Positions 54,742 through 63,077 are shown, counted from the stretch's first letter. The stretch is 64,000 bases of DNA from Bacteroidota bacterium (GCA_018267705.1 JAFDXX010000016.1:60912-124911); one strand, 5' to 3'. The notes: generated by a model not told the origin, from the letters alone. Program-made: numbers and translations.

Positions 54742-55806
54742 ATGAATTTTGAAATAAACAATTTAATTAGAGAAAATATTAAAAAGCTAACACCTTATTC
54801 ATCTGCACGAGATGAATTTAGCGGTGAAGCAAAAGTATTTTTAGATGCTAATGAAAATAGTTTGGGTTCGCCCTTGCCTAAATGGTACAATCGTTATCCC
54901 GATCCACATCAGCTTCAGTTAAAAGAAAAAATAAGTATTGTAAAAAATGTAGCAATTAAAAATATTTTTTTAGGTAATGGAAGTGATGAGTGTATTGATT
55001 TGCTTTATCGTATTTTTTGTGAACCCAAAAAAGATAACGTAATTATTTTCCCGCCAACTTATGGCATGTATGAAGTAAGTGGAAACATTAATGATATTGA
55101 AGTAAGAAAGGCATTGTTGTTAGATGATTTTCAACTTGATTTAATTCATTTAGAAAATTTAATAGATGCAAATACCAAAATAATTTGGATTTGCTCTCCC
55201 AATAATCCAACAGGAAATTCATTAAATATAGAAGACATTGAATTCATATTAAATAATTTTAATGGAATAGTAGTTATAGATGAAGCATATATAAATTTCT
55301 CAAAACAACATTCGTTTATTAGTGCTTTGAACGATTATCCGAATTTGGTTATTATACAAACATTAAGTAAAGCATGGGGTTTAGCTGCCTTACGTGTAGG
55401 AATGGCGTTTGCTTCAACAGAAATTATTGATGTATTCAATAAAATAAAACCACCATATAATATTAATCAGGCTACGCAAGAGTTAGCCATAAAAGCACTA
55501 GAAGAAGTTGGACAGGTGAATGATATGGTTAGAGAGCTGGTTGCTATGAAAGTAGCATTAATAAAAGTATTTCAACAAATTCCAATAATAGAAAAAGTTT
55601 ATTCGAGCGATACCAATTTTTTATTAATTAAAATAAAAGATGCAAGAAAAGTGTATGAATTTTTATTAACAAAAGGAATTGTAGTAAGAGATAGAAGCAA
55701 CGTAAAATTATGTGATAATTGTTTGCGTATTACCGTTGGAACAGAAAAAGAAAATACATTGTTGATAGATGCATTGATTAATTATTTAGAAATTAATAGT
55801 TTATAA
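54742..55806 (+). CDS. hisC: Histidinol-phosphate aminotransferase
   Basis: A 354-residue class I/II PLP aminotransferase that turns imidazole-acetol phosphate into histidinol phosphate. It has 'FLDANENSLGSPLPKWYNRY' at the N-terminus, 'NIFLGNGSDECIDLLYRIF', 'WICSPNNPTGNSLNIED', 'GIVVIDEAYINFS' and the PLP lysine in 'IIQTLSKAWGLAALRVGMAF'. Position within the his operon fixes its specificity. It is followed 24 bp later by a secreted dehydrogenase gene that is not a his gene. Confidence 0.97.
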   Translation: MNFEINNLIRENIKKLTPYSSARDEFSGEAKVFLDANENSLGSPLPKWYNRYPDPHQLQLKEKISIVKNVAIKNIFLGNGSDECIDLLYRIFCEPKKDNVIIFPPTYGMYEVSGNINDIEVRKALLLDDFQLDLIHLENLIDANTKIIWICSPNNPTGNSLNIEDIEFILNNFNGIVVIDEAYINFSKQHSFISALNDYPNLVIIQTLSKAWGLAALRVGMAFASTEIIDVFNKIKPPYNINQATQELAIKALEEVGQVNDMVRELVAMKVALIKVFQQIPIIEKVYSSDTNFLLIKIKDARKVYEFLLTKGIVVRDRSNVKLCDNCLRITVGTEKENTLLIDALINYLEINSL

Positions 55807-55830
55807 CTTTAACACACAAACCCCTTTACA

Positions 55831-57225
55831 ATGAAAAAATATTTTTTTATACTAACCTTGTTTAGTAGCATGAATGTGTTGGCAGGTACTTTAAAAACCG
55901 ATTCAACAATAAAAAATATAGCTAATGATAATGCAGGTTTAAAACTTCCTTCCAATTTTACTGCAATAAAAGTAGCAGATAATTTAGGTATTGCAAGGCA
56001 TATTGCCGTAACACCTCAAGGAGAAATTTATGTAAAACTAAATTTTAATAAAAGAAGTAAATATAAAACTGCTATACTTCATTTAATAGATACCAATGGA
56101 GATGGTATCATGGATTCAATACAGCAAATTGGTAATTATGCAGGTACAGGTATTGCTATAAAAAATGGCTATCTGTATGCTTCTTCTGATGAAGAAGTAT
56201 TTCGTTATAAATTGAATGAGAAAAATAAAATAATTCACCCTAACAATCCAGAAAAAATAATTACAGGATTATTAAACAGAGGAGAGCACGAATCAAAATC
56301 AATTGCATTAGATAATAATGGAAACATATATGTAAATATTGGAGCCTATTCAAATTCATGTCAGGAAAAAGATAGACAAACGGGGTCAATGGGCAGGAAG
56401 CCTTGCCCTATTTTAGATTCTGCAGGCGGTATTTGGATGTTTAAAGCTGATAAACAAAATCAAACGTATAAAGATGGAATTCGTTATGCTACAGGATTAA
56501 GAAATGTGGTTGGTTTAGATTGGAATACGCAAACCAACTCTTTATTTGTAATGCAACACGGTAGAGATCAATTGCATGATATATTTCCTGAAATATATAG
56601 CACTCAACAAAGTGCAGCATTGCCGGCAGAATGTATGTACGAATTACATCAAGGTTCTAATTGTGGGTGGCCTTATATTTATTATGATCATTTAGTAAAT
56701 AAAAAAATACTTGCTCCAGAATATGGTGGAGATGGAAAAATATCATGGGAAGAATTCTTGCATAACGAGAACAATAAAATGAAATCTTCTTTTAATAATT
56801 CAAAGAAATTAAATGATAAAGCATTAATCAATAATATGAATGAAGCTATTAATCGTGCAGATAAAAATATTCAAAATCCTGTTATTGCTTTCCCTGCACA
56901 TTTAGCCCCTAATGGTTTATTGTTCTATACAGGTAATCAATTTCCTGAAAAATATAAAAACGGTGCTTTCATTGCATTTCATGGCAGTTGGAATAGAGCT
57001 CCCGAACCTCAAGAAGGTTTTTATGTAGTATTTGTTCCTTTTCAAAATGGTAAACCTACAGGTAAGTGGGAAATTTTTGCCAACGGTTTTGCAGGTAAAG
57101 CAGTTATTATTTCAAGCAGAGATGCAGAACACAGACCATGCGGTTTGGCACAAGGTGCAGACGGCTCATTATATGTAAGTGATGATAGTAAGGGCACTAT
57201 TTATAAGATAAGATACAATAAATAA
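55831..57225 (+). CDS. Secreted sorbosone dehydrogenase-like (PQQ-type sugar dehydrogenase) protein
   Basis: A 464-residue periplasmic or secreted beta-propeller protein with signal peptide ('YFFILTLFSSMNVLAG'). 'GLKLPSNFTAIKVADNLGIA' opens the propeller. 'YATGLRNVVGLDWNTQTNSL', 'VMQHGRDQLHDIFPE', 'GSNCGWPYIYYD', 'FPAHLAPNGLLFYTGNQFP' and 'AFIAFHGSWNRAPEPQEG' are typical of L-sorbosone dehydrogenase / soluble aldose dehydrogenase relatives, which use PQQ and pass electrons to a cytochrome. A cytochrome c gene follows after 11 bp and is the probable acceptor. Its place between hisC and hisB is unexpected. Substrate unknown. Confidence 0.9.
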   Translation: MKKYFFILTLFSSMNVLAGTLKTDSTIKNIANDNAGLKLPSNFTAIKVADNLGIARHIAVTPQGEIYVKLNFNKRSKYKTAILHLIDTNGDGIMDSIQQIGNYAGTGIAIKNGYLYASSDEEVFRYKLNEKNKIIHPNNPEKIITGLLNRGEHESKSIALDNNGNIYVNIGAYSNSCQEKDRQTGSMGRKPCPILDSAGGIWMFKADKQNQTYKDGIRYATGLRNVVGLDWNTQTNSLFVMQHGRDQLHDIFPEIYSTQQSAALPAECMYELHQGSNCGWPYIYYDHLVNKKILAPEYGGDGKISWEEFLHNENNKMKSSFNNSKKLNDKALINNMNEAINRADKNIQNPVIAFPAHLAPNGLLFYTGNQFPEKYKNGAFIAFHGSWNRAPEPQEGFYVVFVPFQNGKPTGKWEIFANGFAGKAVIISSRDAEHRPCGLAQGADGSLYVSDDSKGTIYKIRYNK

Positions 57226-57236
57226 CATATTGTTTC

Positions 57237-57644
57237 ATGAAAAAAATAGCAACTATAATTGTATTCACTATCATTACAATTGTTTTTGTATTGGCACAAC
57301 AACCCAATGCTATGCAACAATCTGTAATGCGTGGTAAAGCAGTGTACACAAAGTTTTGCTTAAGCTGCCACCAAGCAGATGGAGGCGGTGTGCCCAAATT
57401 AAATCCACCATTAATTGTGACAGAATATATTAATGATAAAAATAAAATGATAAAAATTGTGTTGAAAGGAATGACAGAACGTATTGCTATTGATGATGAA
57501 AAGTATAGTAATAATATGGCTCCACATAACAATTTAACCAATCAGCAAATAGCAGATGTATTAACTTATGTGCGAAATAGTTTTGGTAACAATGCAGGTG
57601 CAGTAACTGTTGCAGAAGTGCAAGCAGTAAGAAATAAACAATAG
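57237..57644 (+). CDS. Secreted mono-haem cytochrome c
   Basis: A 135-residue class I cytochrome c. Signal peptide 'IATIIVFTIITIVFVLAQ'. The haem site is 'CLSCHQADGGGVPKLNPPLI' (CxxCH) and the axial Met is probably in 'NNMAPHNNLTNQQIADVLTY', followed by the conserved C-terminal helix. It likely accepts electrons from the sorbosone dehydrogenase-like protein 11 bp upstream. The pair is inserted in the his operon, 86 bp before hisB. Confidence 0.93.
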   Translation: MKKIATIIVFTIITIVFVLAQQPNAMQQSVMRGKAVYTKFCLSCHQADGGGVPKLNPPLIVTEYINDKNKMIKIVLKGMTERIAIDDEKYSNNMAPHNNLTNQQIADVLTYVRNSFGNNAGAVTVAEVQAVRNKQ

Positions 57645-57730
57645 AATATATAAGAAATAGGAAAGGAGATAGGTGTTTGGTTTTTGAGTTACTAAAAAAA
57701 ATCAAATCTCTTTATCCGAAATATTAAATT

Positions 57731-58858
57731 ATGAAACCAATTTTATTTATAGATAGAGACGGTGTAATACTTAATGAACCGACAACCGATTTTCAGATTG
57801 ATAGTTTGGAAAAAACATCTTTTGTAAAAAACGTTATTACCACATTATCAAAAATTGCAAACGAGTTTGATTATTATAAAGTATTAATCACTAATCAAGA
57901 TGGCTTGGGCACTGCATCATATCCTGAACAAACATTTTATCCCTATCAAAATTTAATGCTTAGAATTTTAGAAAGCGAAGGTTTTGTGTTTGATGAAATT
58001 CAAATAGATAAAACATTAGCAAAAGATAATAAACCTACACGAAAACCCGGCACTGCTTTATTAAATCATTTGCTAAACAATGAAAAATTTGATATCAAAA
58101 ATTCCTATGTAATTGGTGATAGATGGAGTGATATTGAATTGGCAAAAAATTTAGGATGCAAAGCAATTTATTTAAAATCATTACACCAATTAACCAATGA
58201 GCAAGAAGAAGATTATAAAAACATAATTGTTTTTGAAACTGATAATTGGAATGATATTTATACTTTTTTAAAATTGAATTTGCGAAAAGTAATACACGAG
58301 CGTAATACCAACGAAACAAAAATAAAAGTTGAATTAAATATAGACGGAAGCGGTAAAGCCAATATTAGTACTGGTTTGAATTTTTTTAATCATATGTTAG
58401 AACAAATTGCTCGTCATGGTAAAATAGATTTGATGATTGAAACAAAAGGCGATTTGCATATTGATGAACATCATACTATTGAAGATACAGGAATTGCTTT
58501 AGGAGAAGCATTTGCAAAAGCATTAGCAGATAAAAGAGGAATGGAACGTTATGGTTTTGCATTGCCAATGGATGATGCTGAAGCAAAAGTTTTAATTGAT
58601 TTTGGTGGAAGAAATTGGTTGGTTTGGAATGCAACATTTAATAGAGAAAAAGTGGGAGACATGCCTACAGAAATGTTCTTTCATTTCTTTAAATCTTTTA
58701 GCGATGCAGCTAAATGTAATTTGAATATTGCAGGTAATGGCGATAATGAACATCATAAAATTGAAGCCATATTTAAAGCATTTGCAAAAGCTATTAAAAT
58801 GGCTGTAAAGCGAGATCCGTTAAGCAATTATTTGCCAAGCACTAAAGGTGTGTTATAA
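57731..58858 (+). CDS. hisB: Bifunctional histidinol-phosphatase / imidazoleglycerol-phosphate dehydratase
   Basis: A 375-residue fusion, as in enterobacteria and most Bacteroidota. Residues 1-165 are the HAD-type histidinol phosphatase: 'PILFIDRDGVILNEPTTDF' (nucleophile DxD), 'KVLITNQDGLG' and 'YVIGDRWSDIELAKNLGCKA'. Residues about 190-375 are the IGP dehydratase with manganese-binding 'GLNFFNHMLEQIARHG', 'DLHIDEHHTIEDTGIALGEA' and 'GNGDNEHHKIEAIFKAF'. It catalyses steps 6 and 8 of the pathway. hisH, hisA, hisF and hisI do not follow; the trp promoter begins 6 bp after the stop. Confidence 0.97.
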   Translation: MKPILFIDRDGVILNEPTTDFQIDSLEKTSFVKNVITTLSKIANEFDYYKVLITNQDGLGTASYPEQTFYPYQNLMLRILESEGFVFDEIQIDKTLAKDNKPTRKPGTALLNHLLNNEKFDIKNSYVIGDRWSDIELAKNLGCKAIYLKSLHQLTNEQEEDYKNIIVFETDNWNDIYTFLKLNLRKVIHERNTNETKIKVELNIDGSGKANISTGLNFFNHMLEQIARHGKIDLMIETKGDLHIDEHHTIEDTGIALGEAFAKALADKRGMERYGFALPMDDAEAKVLIDFGGRNWLVWNATFNREKVGDMPTEMFFHFFKSFSDAAKCNLNIAGNGDNEHHKIEAIFKAFAKAIKMAVKRDPLSNYLPSTKGVL

Positions 58859-58864
58859 AAAATA

Positions 58865-58897
58865 TTTGGCAATAAATAATCTGCTCCGTTATATTTG
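58865..58897 (+). promoter_or_regulatory. Consensus promoter of the trp operon (TTTG-N21-TATATTTG)
   Basis: TTTG at 58865-58868 and TATATTTG at 58890-58897 are 21 bp apart, within the 19-21 range of the Bacteroidota consensus. It starts 6 nt after the hisB stop. The trpL ATG at 58905 follows the -7 box after 7 nt, so the mRNA is nearly leaderless. Confidence 0.75.
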
Positions 58898-58904
58898 TAT
58901 TGCA

Positions 58905-58964
58905 ATGATAAAAATAACAAACAATATTTGGTGGTGGCATACAAACCTGAATCGGGGATTGTAA
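58905..58964 (+). CDS. trpL: trp operon leader peptide (three consecutive Trp codons)
   Basis: A 19-codon ORF encoding MIKITNNIWWWHTNLNRGL, ending in TAA (58962-58964). Three TGG codons in a row (58929-58937) sit 13 nt before the segment that can pair with the terminator's 5' arm. It lies between a consensus promoter and a strong terminator ahead of trpE. Stalling at the Trp codons when charged tRNA-Trp is scarce would allow antitermination. A Bacteroidota trp leader of this kind ('Bacteroid-trp' RNA) has been described, as I recall, and this may be a member. Confidence 0.87.
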   Translation: MIKITNNIWWWHTNLNRGL

Positions 58965-59025
58965 AGGCATTGCCAATACTATTGTTTAATATATTAAACC
59001 CCGATAAATTTTATCGGGGTTTTTG
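58951..59025 (+). terminator. trp attenuator: terminator with alternative antiterminator pairing
   Basis: Terminator: 58996-59007 (AAACCCCGATAA) pairs perfectly with 59011-59022 (TTATCGGGGTTT), 3-nt loop, followed by TTTG. Antiterminator: 58951-58957 (ATCGGGG), inside the last codons of trpL, pairs perfectly with 58999-59005 (CCCCGAT), extended by two A-U pairs after one mismatch. A ribosome ending trpL translation covers that segment, so the terminator forms; one stalled on TGG leaves it free. No clear 1:2 pause hairpin was found, unlike the his leader. Confidence 0.87.
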
Positions 59026-59135
59026 TTTTAATAAATCTGGTTTATTGAAAGATGCACAAAGAACAGAACGTACAAGTGAGTGACACAACAAGTGATGCCA
59101 TGAAAACAAAAAACTGAAAACAAAAAAAATAACAT

Positions 59136-59193
59136 ATCATTCTGAACGAAGCGAGGAATAACAATAAGATATTTTGTTGCGATTAGGATGACA
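59136..59193 (+). repeat. Dispersed-repeat-like element (CATTCTGAACGAAGCGAGGAAT type)
   Basis: The segment opens ATCATTCTGAACGAAGCGAGGAAT and closes with GGATTAGGATGACA-like sequence (TTAGGATGACA at 59184-59193 region), with near-inverted ends (TATCATTC and GGATGACA). I recall very similar short elements scattered in Bacteroidota and other genomes. It lies between the trp attenuator and trpE. Its end supplies an ATG (59188) that looks like a trpE start but is probably not. The whole gap 58859-59205 otherwise holds the trp promoter, trpL, the attenuator and about 110 bp without other recognisable signals. Confidence 0.5.
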
Positions 59194-59205
59194 AAAAATA
59201 GAATA

Positions 59206-60624
59206 ATGAAAAAGATTGTAATTGAAACCAAAGTAAAAAAAATGTTAGCCGATGTGTTTACACCTGTTGGCATTTACTTGCGTTTGCGTGATAAATTTAG
59301 AGATACTATTTTGTTAGAAAGCACCGATAACCATGCTGCAGAAAATAGTTACAGTTTTATTTGTATTAACGCTATTGCAGGTATTGAAATTACTAATAAA
59401 CAAAATATTGAATTTAAATTACCGAATGATAAACCTGAAAAAATAGAAATAAAAAACACAAATGAAGTGCCGCATTTGTTGTGGAATTTTATCAATCGTT
59501 TTCAACCCATACCAAGTGAAGAAAAAACTGTAAAACAAGCTCAAGGATTATTTGGTTATACCACTTATGATGCTGTGCAGTTTTTTGATACCATCAATTT
59601 ATCTTCTACTCTTTGCGAACAATTTGTTGACATTCCATTGATGCGTTATAGATTATATCAATATGTAATTATTATCAATCATTTTAAAGATGAATTGTTT
59701 TTATGTGAGAATATAATAAATGATTTAGAAAGTGATGTATTGAAAGTTGAAAGTTTAATTAAAAGTAAAGATGTACCTTATTTTCCATTTGCAATGAAGG
59801 GTGAAGAAACAAGCAATATAAATGATGAAGCATATATTCAAATGGTGAAGAAGGGGATACAAAGTTGTTATAGAGGAGATGTGTTTCAAATTGTACTCAG
59901 CCGTAGATTTCAACAAGGTTTTATTGGAGATGAATTTAATGTGTATAGAGCATTGCGAAGTATTAATCCCTCACCTTATTTATTCTTTTTTGATTATGGT
60001 GATTATAAGTTAATGGGCTCCTCTCCCGAAAGTCAATTAATTATAAAAAATAATAATGCAATTGTGCATCCCATTGCGGGCACCTATAAACGTACAGGGA
60101 ATGATGAAATTGATAAACAAGCAGCCAAACATTTATTGGAAGATGAAAAAGAAAATGCCGAGCATGTAATGTTAGTTGATTTAGCGAGAAATGATTTAAG
60201 CAGAATTTGTGATGATGTGAAAGTAAATTATTATAAACAAGTACATTATTATAGTCATGTAATTCATTTGGTTAGTGAAGTTGTTGCAAAGGTTAGAGAA
60301 AACAGTAACCCGTTTTTATTATTAGCAAAAACATTCCCTGCAGGCACTTTAAGCGGGGCACCTAAATTTAAAGCCATGCAATTGATTAATGAATTTGAAC
60401 CAACCAACAGAAGTTATTATGGTGGTGCATTGGGCTTTATGGGTTTTGACGGAAGTTGCAACCATGCTATTATGATAAGAACTTTTTTAAGTAAGAATAA
60501 TACTTTGTTTTATCAAGCCGGTGCAGGTATTGTAGCAGCAAGTAAACCTGAAAGTGAATTGCAAGAAGTAAATAATAAATTAGGAGCATTAAAGAAAGCT
60601 ATCAACCTTGCAGTTGAGTTATAA
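59206..60624 (+). CDS. trpE: Anthranilate synthase component I
   Basis: A 472-residue chorismate-utilising enzyme that forms anthranilate with ammonia supplied by TrpG. The start 'MKKIVIETKVKKMLADVFTP' at 59206 resembles homologues; the ATG at 59188 lies in a repeat end. 'ILLESTDNHAAENSYSF' holds the LLES motif that binds feedback Trp. The catalytic part has 'GDVFQIVLSRRF', 'PSPYLFFFDYGDYKLMGSSP', 'HPIAGTYKRTGNDEID', 'FPAGTLSGAPKFKAM' and 'EPTNRSYYGGALGFMGFDG'. Control is therefore double: feedback inhibition and the leader attenuator. Confidence 0.96.
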   Translation: MKKIVIETKVKKMLADVFTPVGIYLRLRDKFRDTILLESTDNHAAENSYSFICINAIAGIEITNKQNIEFKLPNDKPEKIEIKNTNEVPHLLWNFINRFQPIPSEEKTVKQAQGLFGYTTYDAVQFFDTINLSSTLCEQFVDIPLMRYRLYQYVIIINHFKDELFLCENIINDLESDVLKVESLIKSKDVPYFPFAMKGEETSNINDEAYIQMVKKGIQSCYRGDVFQIVLSRRFQQGFIGDEFNVYRALRSINPSPYLFFFDYGDYKLMGSSPESQLIIKNNNAIVHPIAGTYKRTGNDEIDKQAAKHLLEDEKENAEHVMLVDLARNDLSRICDDVKVNYYKQVHYYSHVIHLVSEVVAKVRENSNPFLLLAKTFPAGTLSGAPKFKAMQLINEFEPTNRSYYGGALGFMGFDGSCNHAIMIRTFLSKNNTLFYQAGAGIVAASKPESELQEVNNKLGALKKAINLAVEL

Positions 60625-60682
60625 ATGATAAATTAAGTCAATCTTTTATTGAATACGCAATACTAAAAATTCAAAATAAAAA

Positions 60683-61252
60683 ATGAAAATATTAATATTA
60701 GATAATTACGATTCGTTTACATATAACCTTGTGCATTTGGTTGAAAAAATAACAAAAGAAAATGTAGATGTTTTTCGCAACGATGAAATTATTTTAGATG
60801 AAATAAAAAAATACGATAAAATTATTTTATCTCCCGGTCCGGGTATTCCAAGTGAGGCAGGTTTGTTATTGCAAGTAATTAAAGAGTATGCTTCAACAAA
60901 AACTATATTGGGCGTGTGTTTGGGGCATCAGGCAATTGGAGAAGCATTTGGAGGAACTTTAACTAATTTATCAACAGTATTTCATGGGGTGGCAACAAAT
61001 TGTAAACTGCTAACTGCTAACTGTCAATTGTTTGCAGGCATGTCTTCAAATTTTGAAGTTGGTCGTTATCACAGCTGGGTAATTGATAGAAATAATTTTC
61101 CTGAAGAATTAGAAATAACTGCAGAAGATGATAATGGTTTTATTATGGCATTACAACATAAAACGTTTGATATAAAAGGAGTGCAATTTCATCCGGAAAG
61201 TGTATTAACACCAAGTGGCGAAACGATTATAAGAAATTGGCTTTCAAAATAA
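60683..61252 (+). CDS. trpG: Anthranilate synthase component II (glutamine amidotransferase)
   Basis: A 189-residue class I amidotransferase. It releases ammonia from glutamine for TrpE. 'ILILDNYDSFTYNLVHLVE' starts the protein, 'SPGPGIPSEAG' follows, the nucleophile Cys79 is in 'GVCLGHQAIGEAFGG', and the His170/Glu172 pair in 'GVQFHPESVLTPSGE'. Between 'VFHG' and 'LFAGM' (residues about 102-117) the usual 'KTSxIxHDGxG' stretch is replaced by 'VATNCKLLTANCQ', encoded by a tandem AACTGCT-like repeat (61010-61031). The catalytic triad is intact, so activity is still expected. Confidence 0.95.
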   Translation: MKILILDNYDSFTYNLVHLVEKITKENVDVFRNDEIILDEIKKYDKIILSPGPGIPSEAGLLLQVIKEYASTKTILGVCLGHQAIGEAFGGTLTNLSTVFHGVATNCKLLTANCQLFAGMSSNFEVGRYHSWVIDRNNFPEELEITAEDDNGFIMALQHKTFDIKGVQFHPESVLTPSGETIIRNWLSK

Positions 61253-61296
61253 TTTAAACTAAAAATCCTATGAATAGCAAGACAAAAAAATAAAAC

Positions 61297-62289
61297 ATGA
61301 AAAAAATATTACAATATTTATTTGAACATAAAACACTAAGCAAACAACAGGCTTACGAAACATTAATTAATATTAGTAAAGGCTTGTATAATGAATATGA
61401 AGTTACTTCTTTTATGACGATTTACTTAATGCGTACCATTACAATTGAAGAGTTGCAGGGCTTTTGTAATGCTTTATTAGAGCTATGTGTAAAAATTGAC
61501 CTATCTGATTATTTAACAATGGATATTGTTGGAACCGGCGGAGATGGAAAAGATACTTTCAATATTTCTACATTAAGTTGTTTTATTGTTGCAGGCACCG
61601 GTCAAAAAATTGCCAAGCATGGCAATTACGGTGCATCAAGCATAAGTGGTGCAAGTAATGTAATGGAGCAATTAGGATATAAATTTAAAAACGATGCTGC
61701 ACAACTAAAGAAAGAAGTTGAAGAAACAAATATTTGTTTTTTGCATGCTCCATTATTTCATCCTGCATTAAAAGCAGTTGGCCATATAAGAAAAAATTTA
61801 GGCATAAGAACTTTTTTTAATATGTTAGGCCCAATGATAAACCCTGCTTCTCCTAACTATCAATTAGTAGGTGTGTATAATTTAGAAATGGCAAGAATCT
61901 ACAATTATTTATTGCAACAAACTAATCGTTCATTTACTATTATTCATTCCTTAGATGGATACGATGAAATTTCACTAACTAATGATACCAAAATAATTAC
62001 GAATGAAGGAGAAAAAATAATGACTCCGCAACAATTAGGAAAAAGAATGGTTGATGCAAAAGACATTTATGGTGGAAGTACTGTTGAAGAAGCAGCAAAA
62101 TTATTTTCAACTATTATACAAGGCAAAGGAAGCTGGGCACAAAATGCAGTAGTACTTGCAAATGCAGCAATGGCACTGCTTTGTACAAATAACTATAAAA
62201 ATTATGACGATGCTTATAATGCTGCTGTTGAAAGTTTAGAAAGCGGTAAAGCATATCAATCTTTACAAAAATTAATAAGCTTACAATAA
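61297..62289 (+). CDS. trpD: Anthranilate phosphoribosyltransferase
   Basis: A 330-residue enzyme transferring phosphoribose from PRPP to anthranilate. The glycine loop is 'DIVGTGGDGKDTFNIST', followed by 'VAGTGQKIAKHGNYGASSIS' (substrate KHGN motif), 'ICFLHAPLFHPALKAVGHIR', 'LGIRTFFNMLGPMINPASP' and the metal-binding 'HSLDGYDEISL' (DE). Normal length, not fused to trpG. The stop overlaps the trpC start by one base. Confidence 0.97.
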   Translation: MKKILQYLFEHKTLSKQQAYETLINISKGLYNEYEVTSFMTIYLMRTITIEELQGFCNALLELCVKIDLSDYLTMDIVGTGGDGKDTFNISTLSCFIVAGTGQKIAKHGNYGASSISGASNVMEQLGYKFKNDAAQLKKEVEETNICFLHAPLFHPALKAVGHIRKNLGIRTFFNMLGPMINPASPNYQLVGVYNLEMARIYNYLLQQTNRSFTIIHSLDGYDEISLTNDTKIITNEGEKIMTPQQLGKRMVDAKDIYGGSTVEEAAKLFSTIIQGKGSWAQNAVVLANAAMALLCTNNYKNYDDAYNAAVESLESGKAYQSLQKLISLQ

Positions 62290-63077
62290 TGAACATTCTT
62301 GATAATATAGTAGCAAAAAAGAAAATTGAAGTAGCAAAACGTAAACAAAATATTTCTATTCAGGAATTAGAAAAACAAAAATTTTTTACTCATAAAACTG
62401 TATCACTAAAAGAGTTTTTGTTAGATAAAAATAGAACAGGAATTATTGCTGAATACAAACGAAAATCTCCCAGCAAAGGAATTATTAATAATCATTCAAC
62501 TGTTGAAGAAGTTACTACTGTTTATGCAAAATATGCTTCGGGTATTTCTGTTTTAACCGATGAAGAATTTTTTGGCGGCAATATGCAAGATTTAATAAAC
62601 GCAAGAATAAATGCAGTTCCATTGCTTAGAAAAGATTTTATGATTGATGAATATCAAATTATAGAAGCAAAAGCAAATGGAGCAGACGTTATCTTACTCA
62701 TAGCTGCCTGCCTTTCAAAAGCACAAACGAAAAATTTTTCTGCATTAGCAAAAAATATTGGCTTAGAAGTTTTATTGGAAATTCATAATGAAGAAGAGTT
62801 AAATTATATTGACTGCAATGTTGATTTGGTTGGCGTAAATAATAGAAACCTTAAAACCTTTGAAGTAAATATTCAAACATCTTTACAGCTTATTCATCAA
62901 ATTCCTGCAAATAAATTAGCTATTGCCGAGAGTGGTATTAATAATGTAGATACAATTGTAACTTTACGTAACGCAGGGTTTAAAGGTTTTTTAATTGGAG
63001 AAAATTTTATGAAAGAAAACAATCCTCCCACTGCGTTTATAAATTTTGTTCAACAACTTAAAACAAAATTGGTATGA
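62289..63077 (+). CDS. trpC: Indole-3-glycerol-phosphate synthase
   Basis: A 262-residue TIM barrel that closes the indole ring. 'GIIAEYKRKSPSKGIIN' (catalytic Glu and Lys), 'ISVLTDEEFFGGNMQDL', 'VPLLRKDFMIDEYQIIEAKA' (catalytic Lys), 'LEVLLEIHNEEEL', 'LVGVNNRNLKTFEVN' and 'AESGINNVDTI' are intact. It is separate from trpF, overlapping it by 4 nt, and starts on the last base of the trpD stop. Confidence 0.97.
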   Translation: MNILDNIVAKKKIEVAKRKQNISIQELEKQKFFTHKTVSLKEFLLDKNRTGIIAEYKRKSPSKGIINNHSTVEEVTTVYAKYASGISVLTDEEFFGGNMQDLINARINAVPLLRKDFMIDEYQIIEAKANGADVILLIAACLSKAQTKNFSALAKNIGLEVLLEIHNEEELNYIDCNVDLVGVNNRNLKTFEVNIQTSLQLIHQIPANKLAIAESGINNVDTIVTLRNAGFKGFLIGENFMKENNPPTAFINFVQQLKTKLV

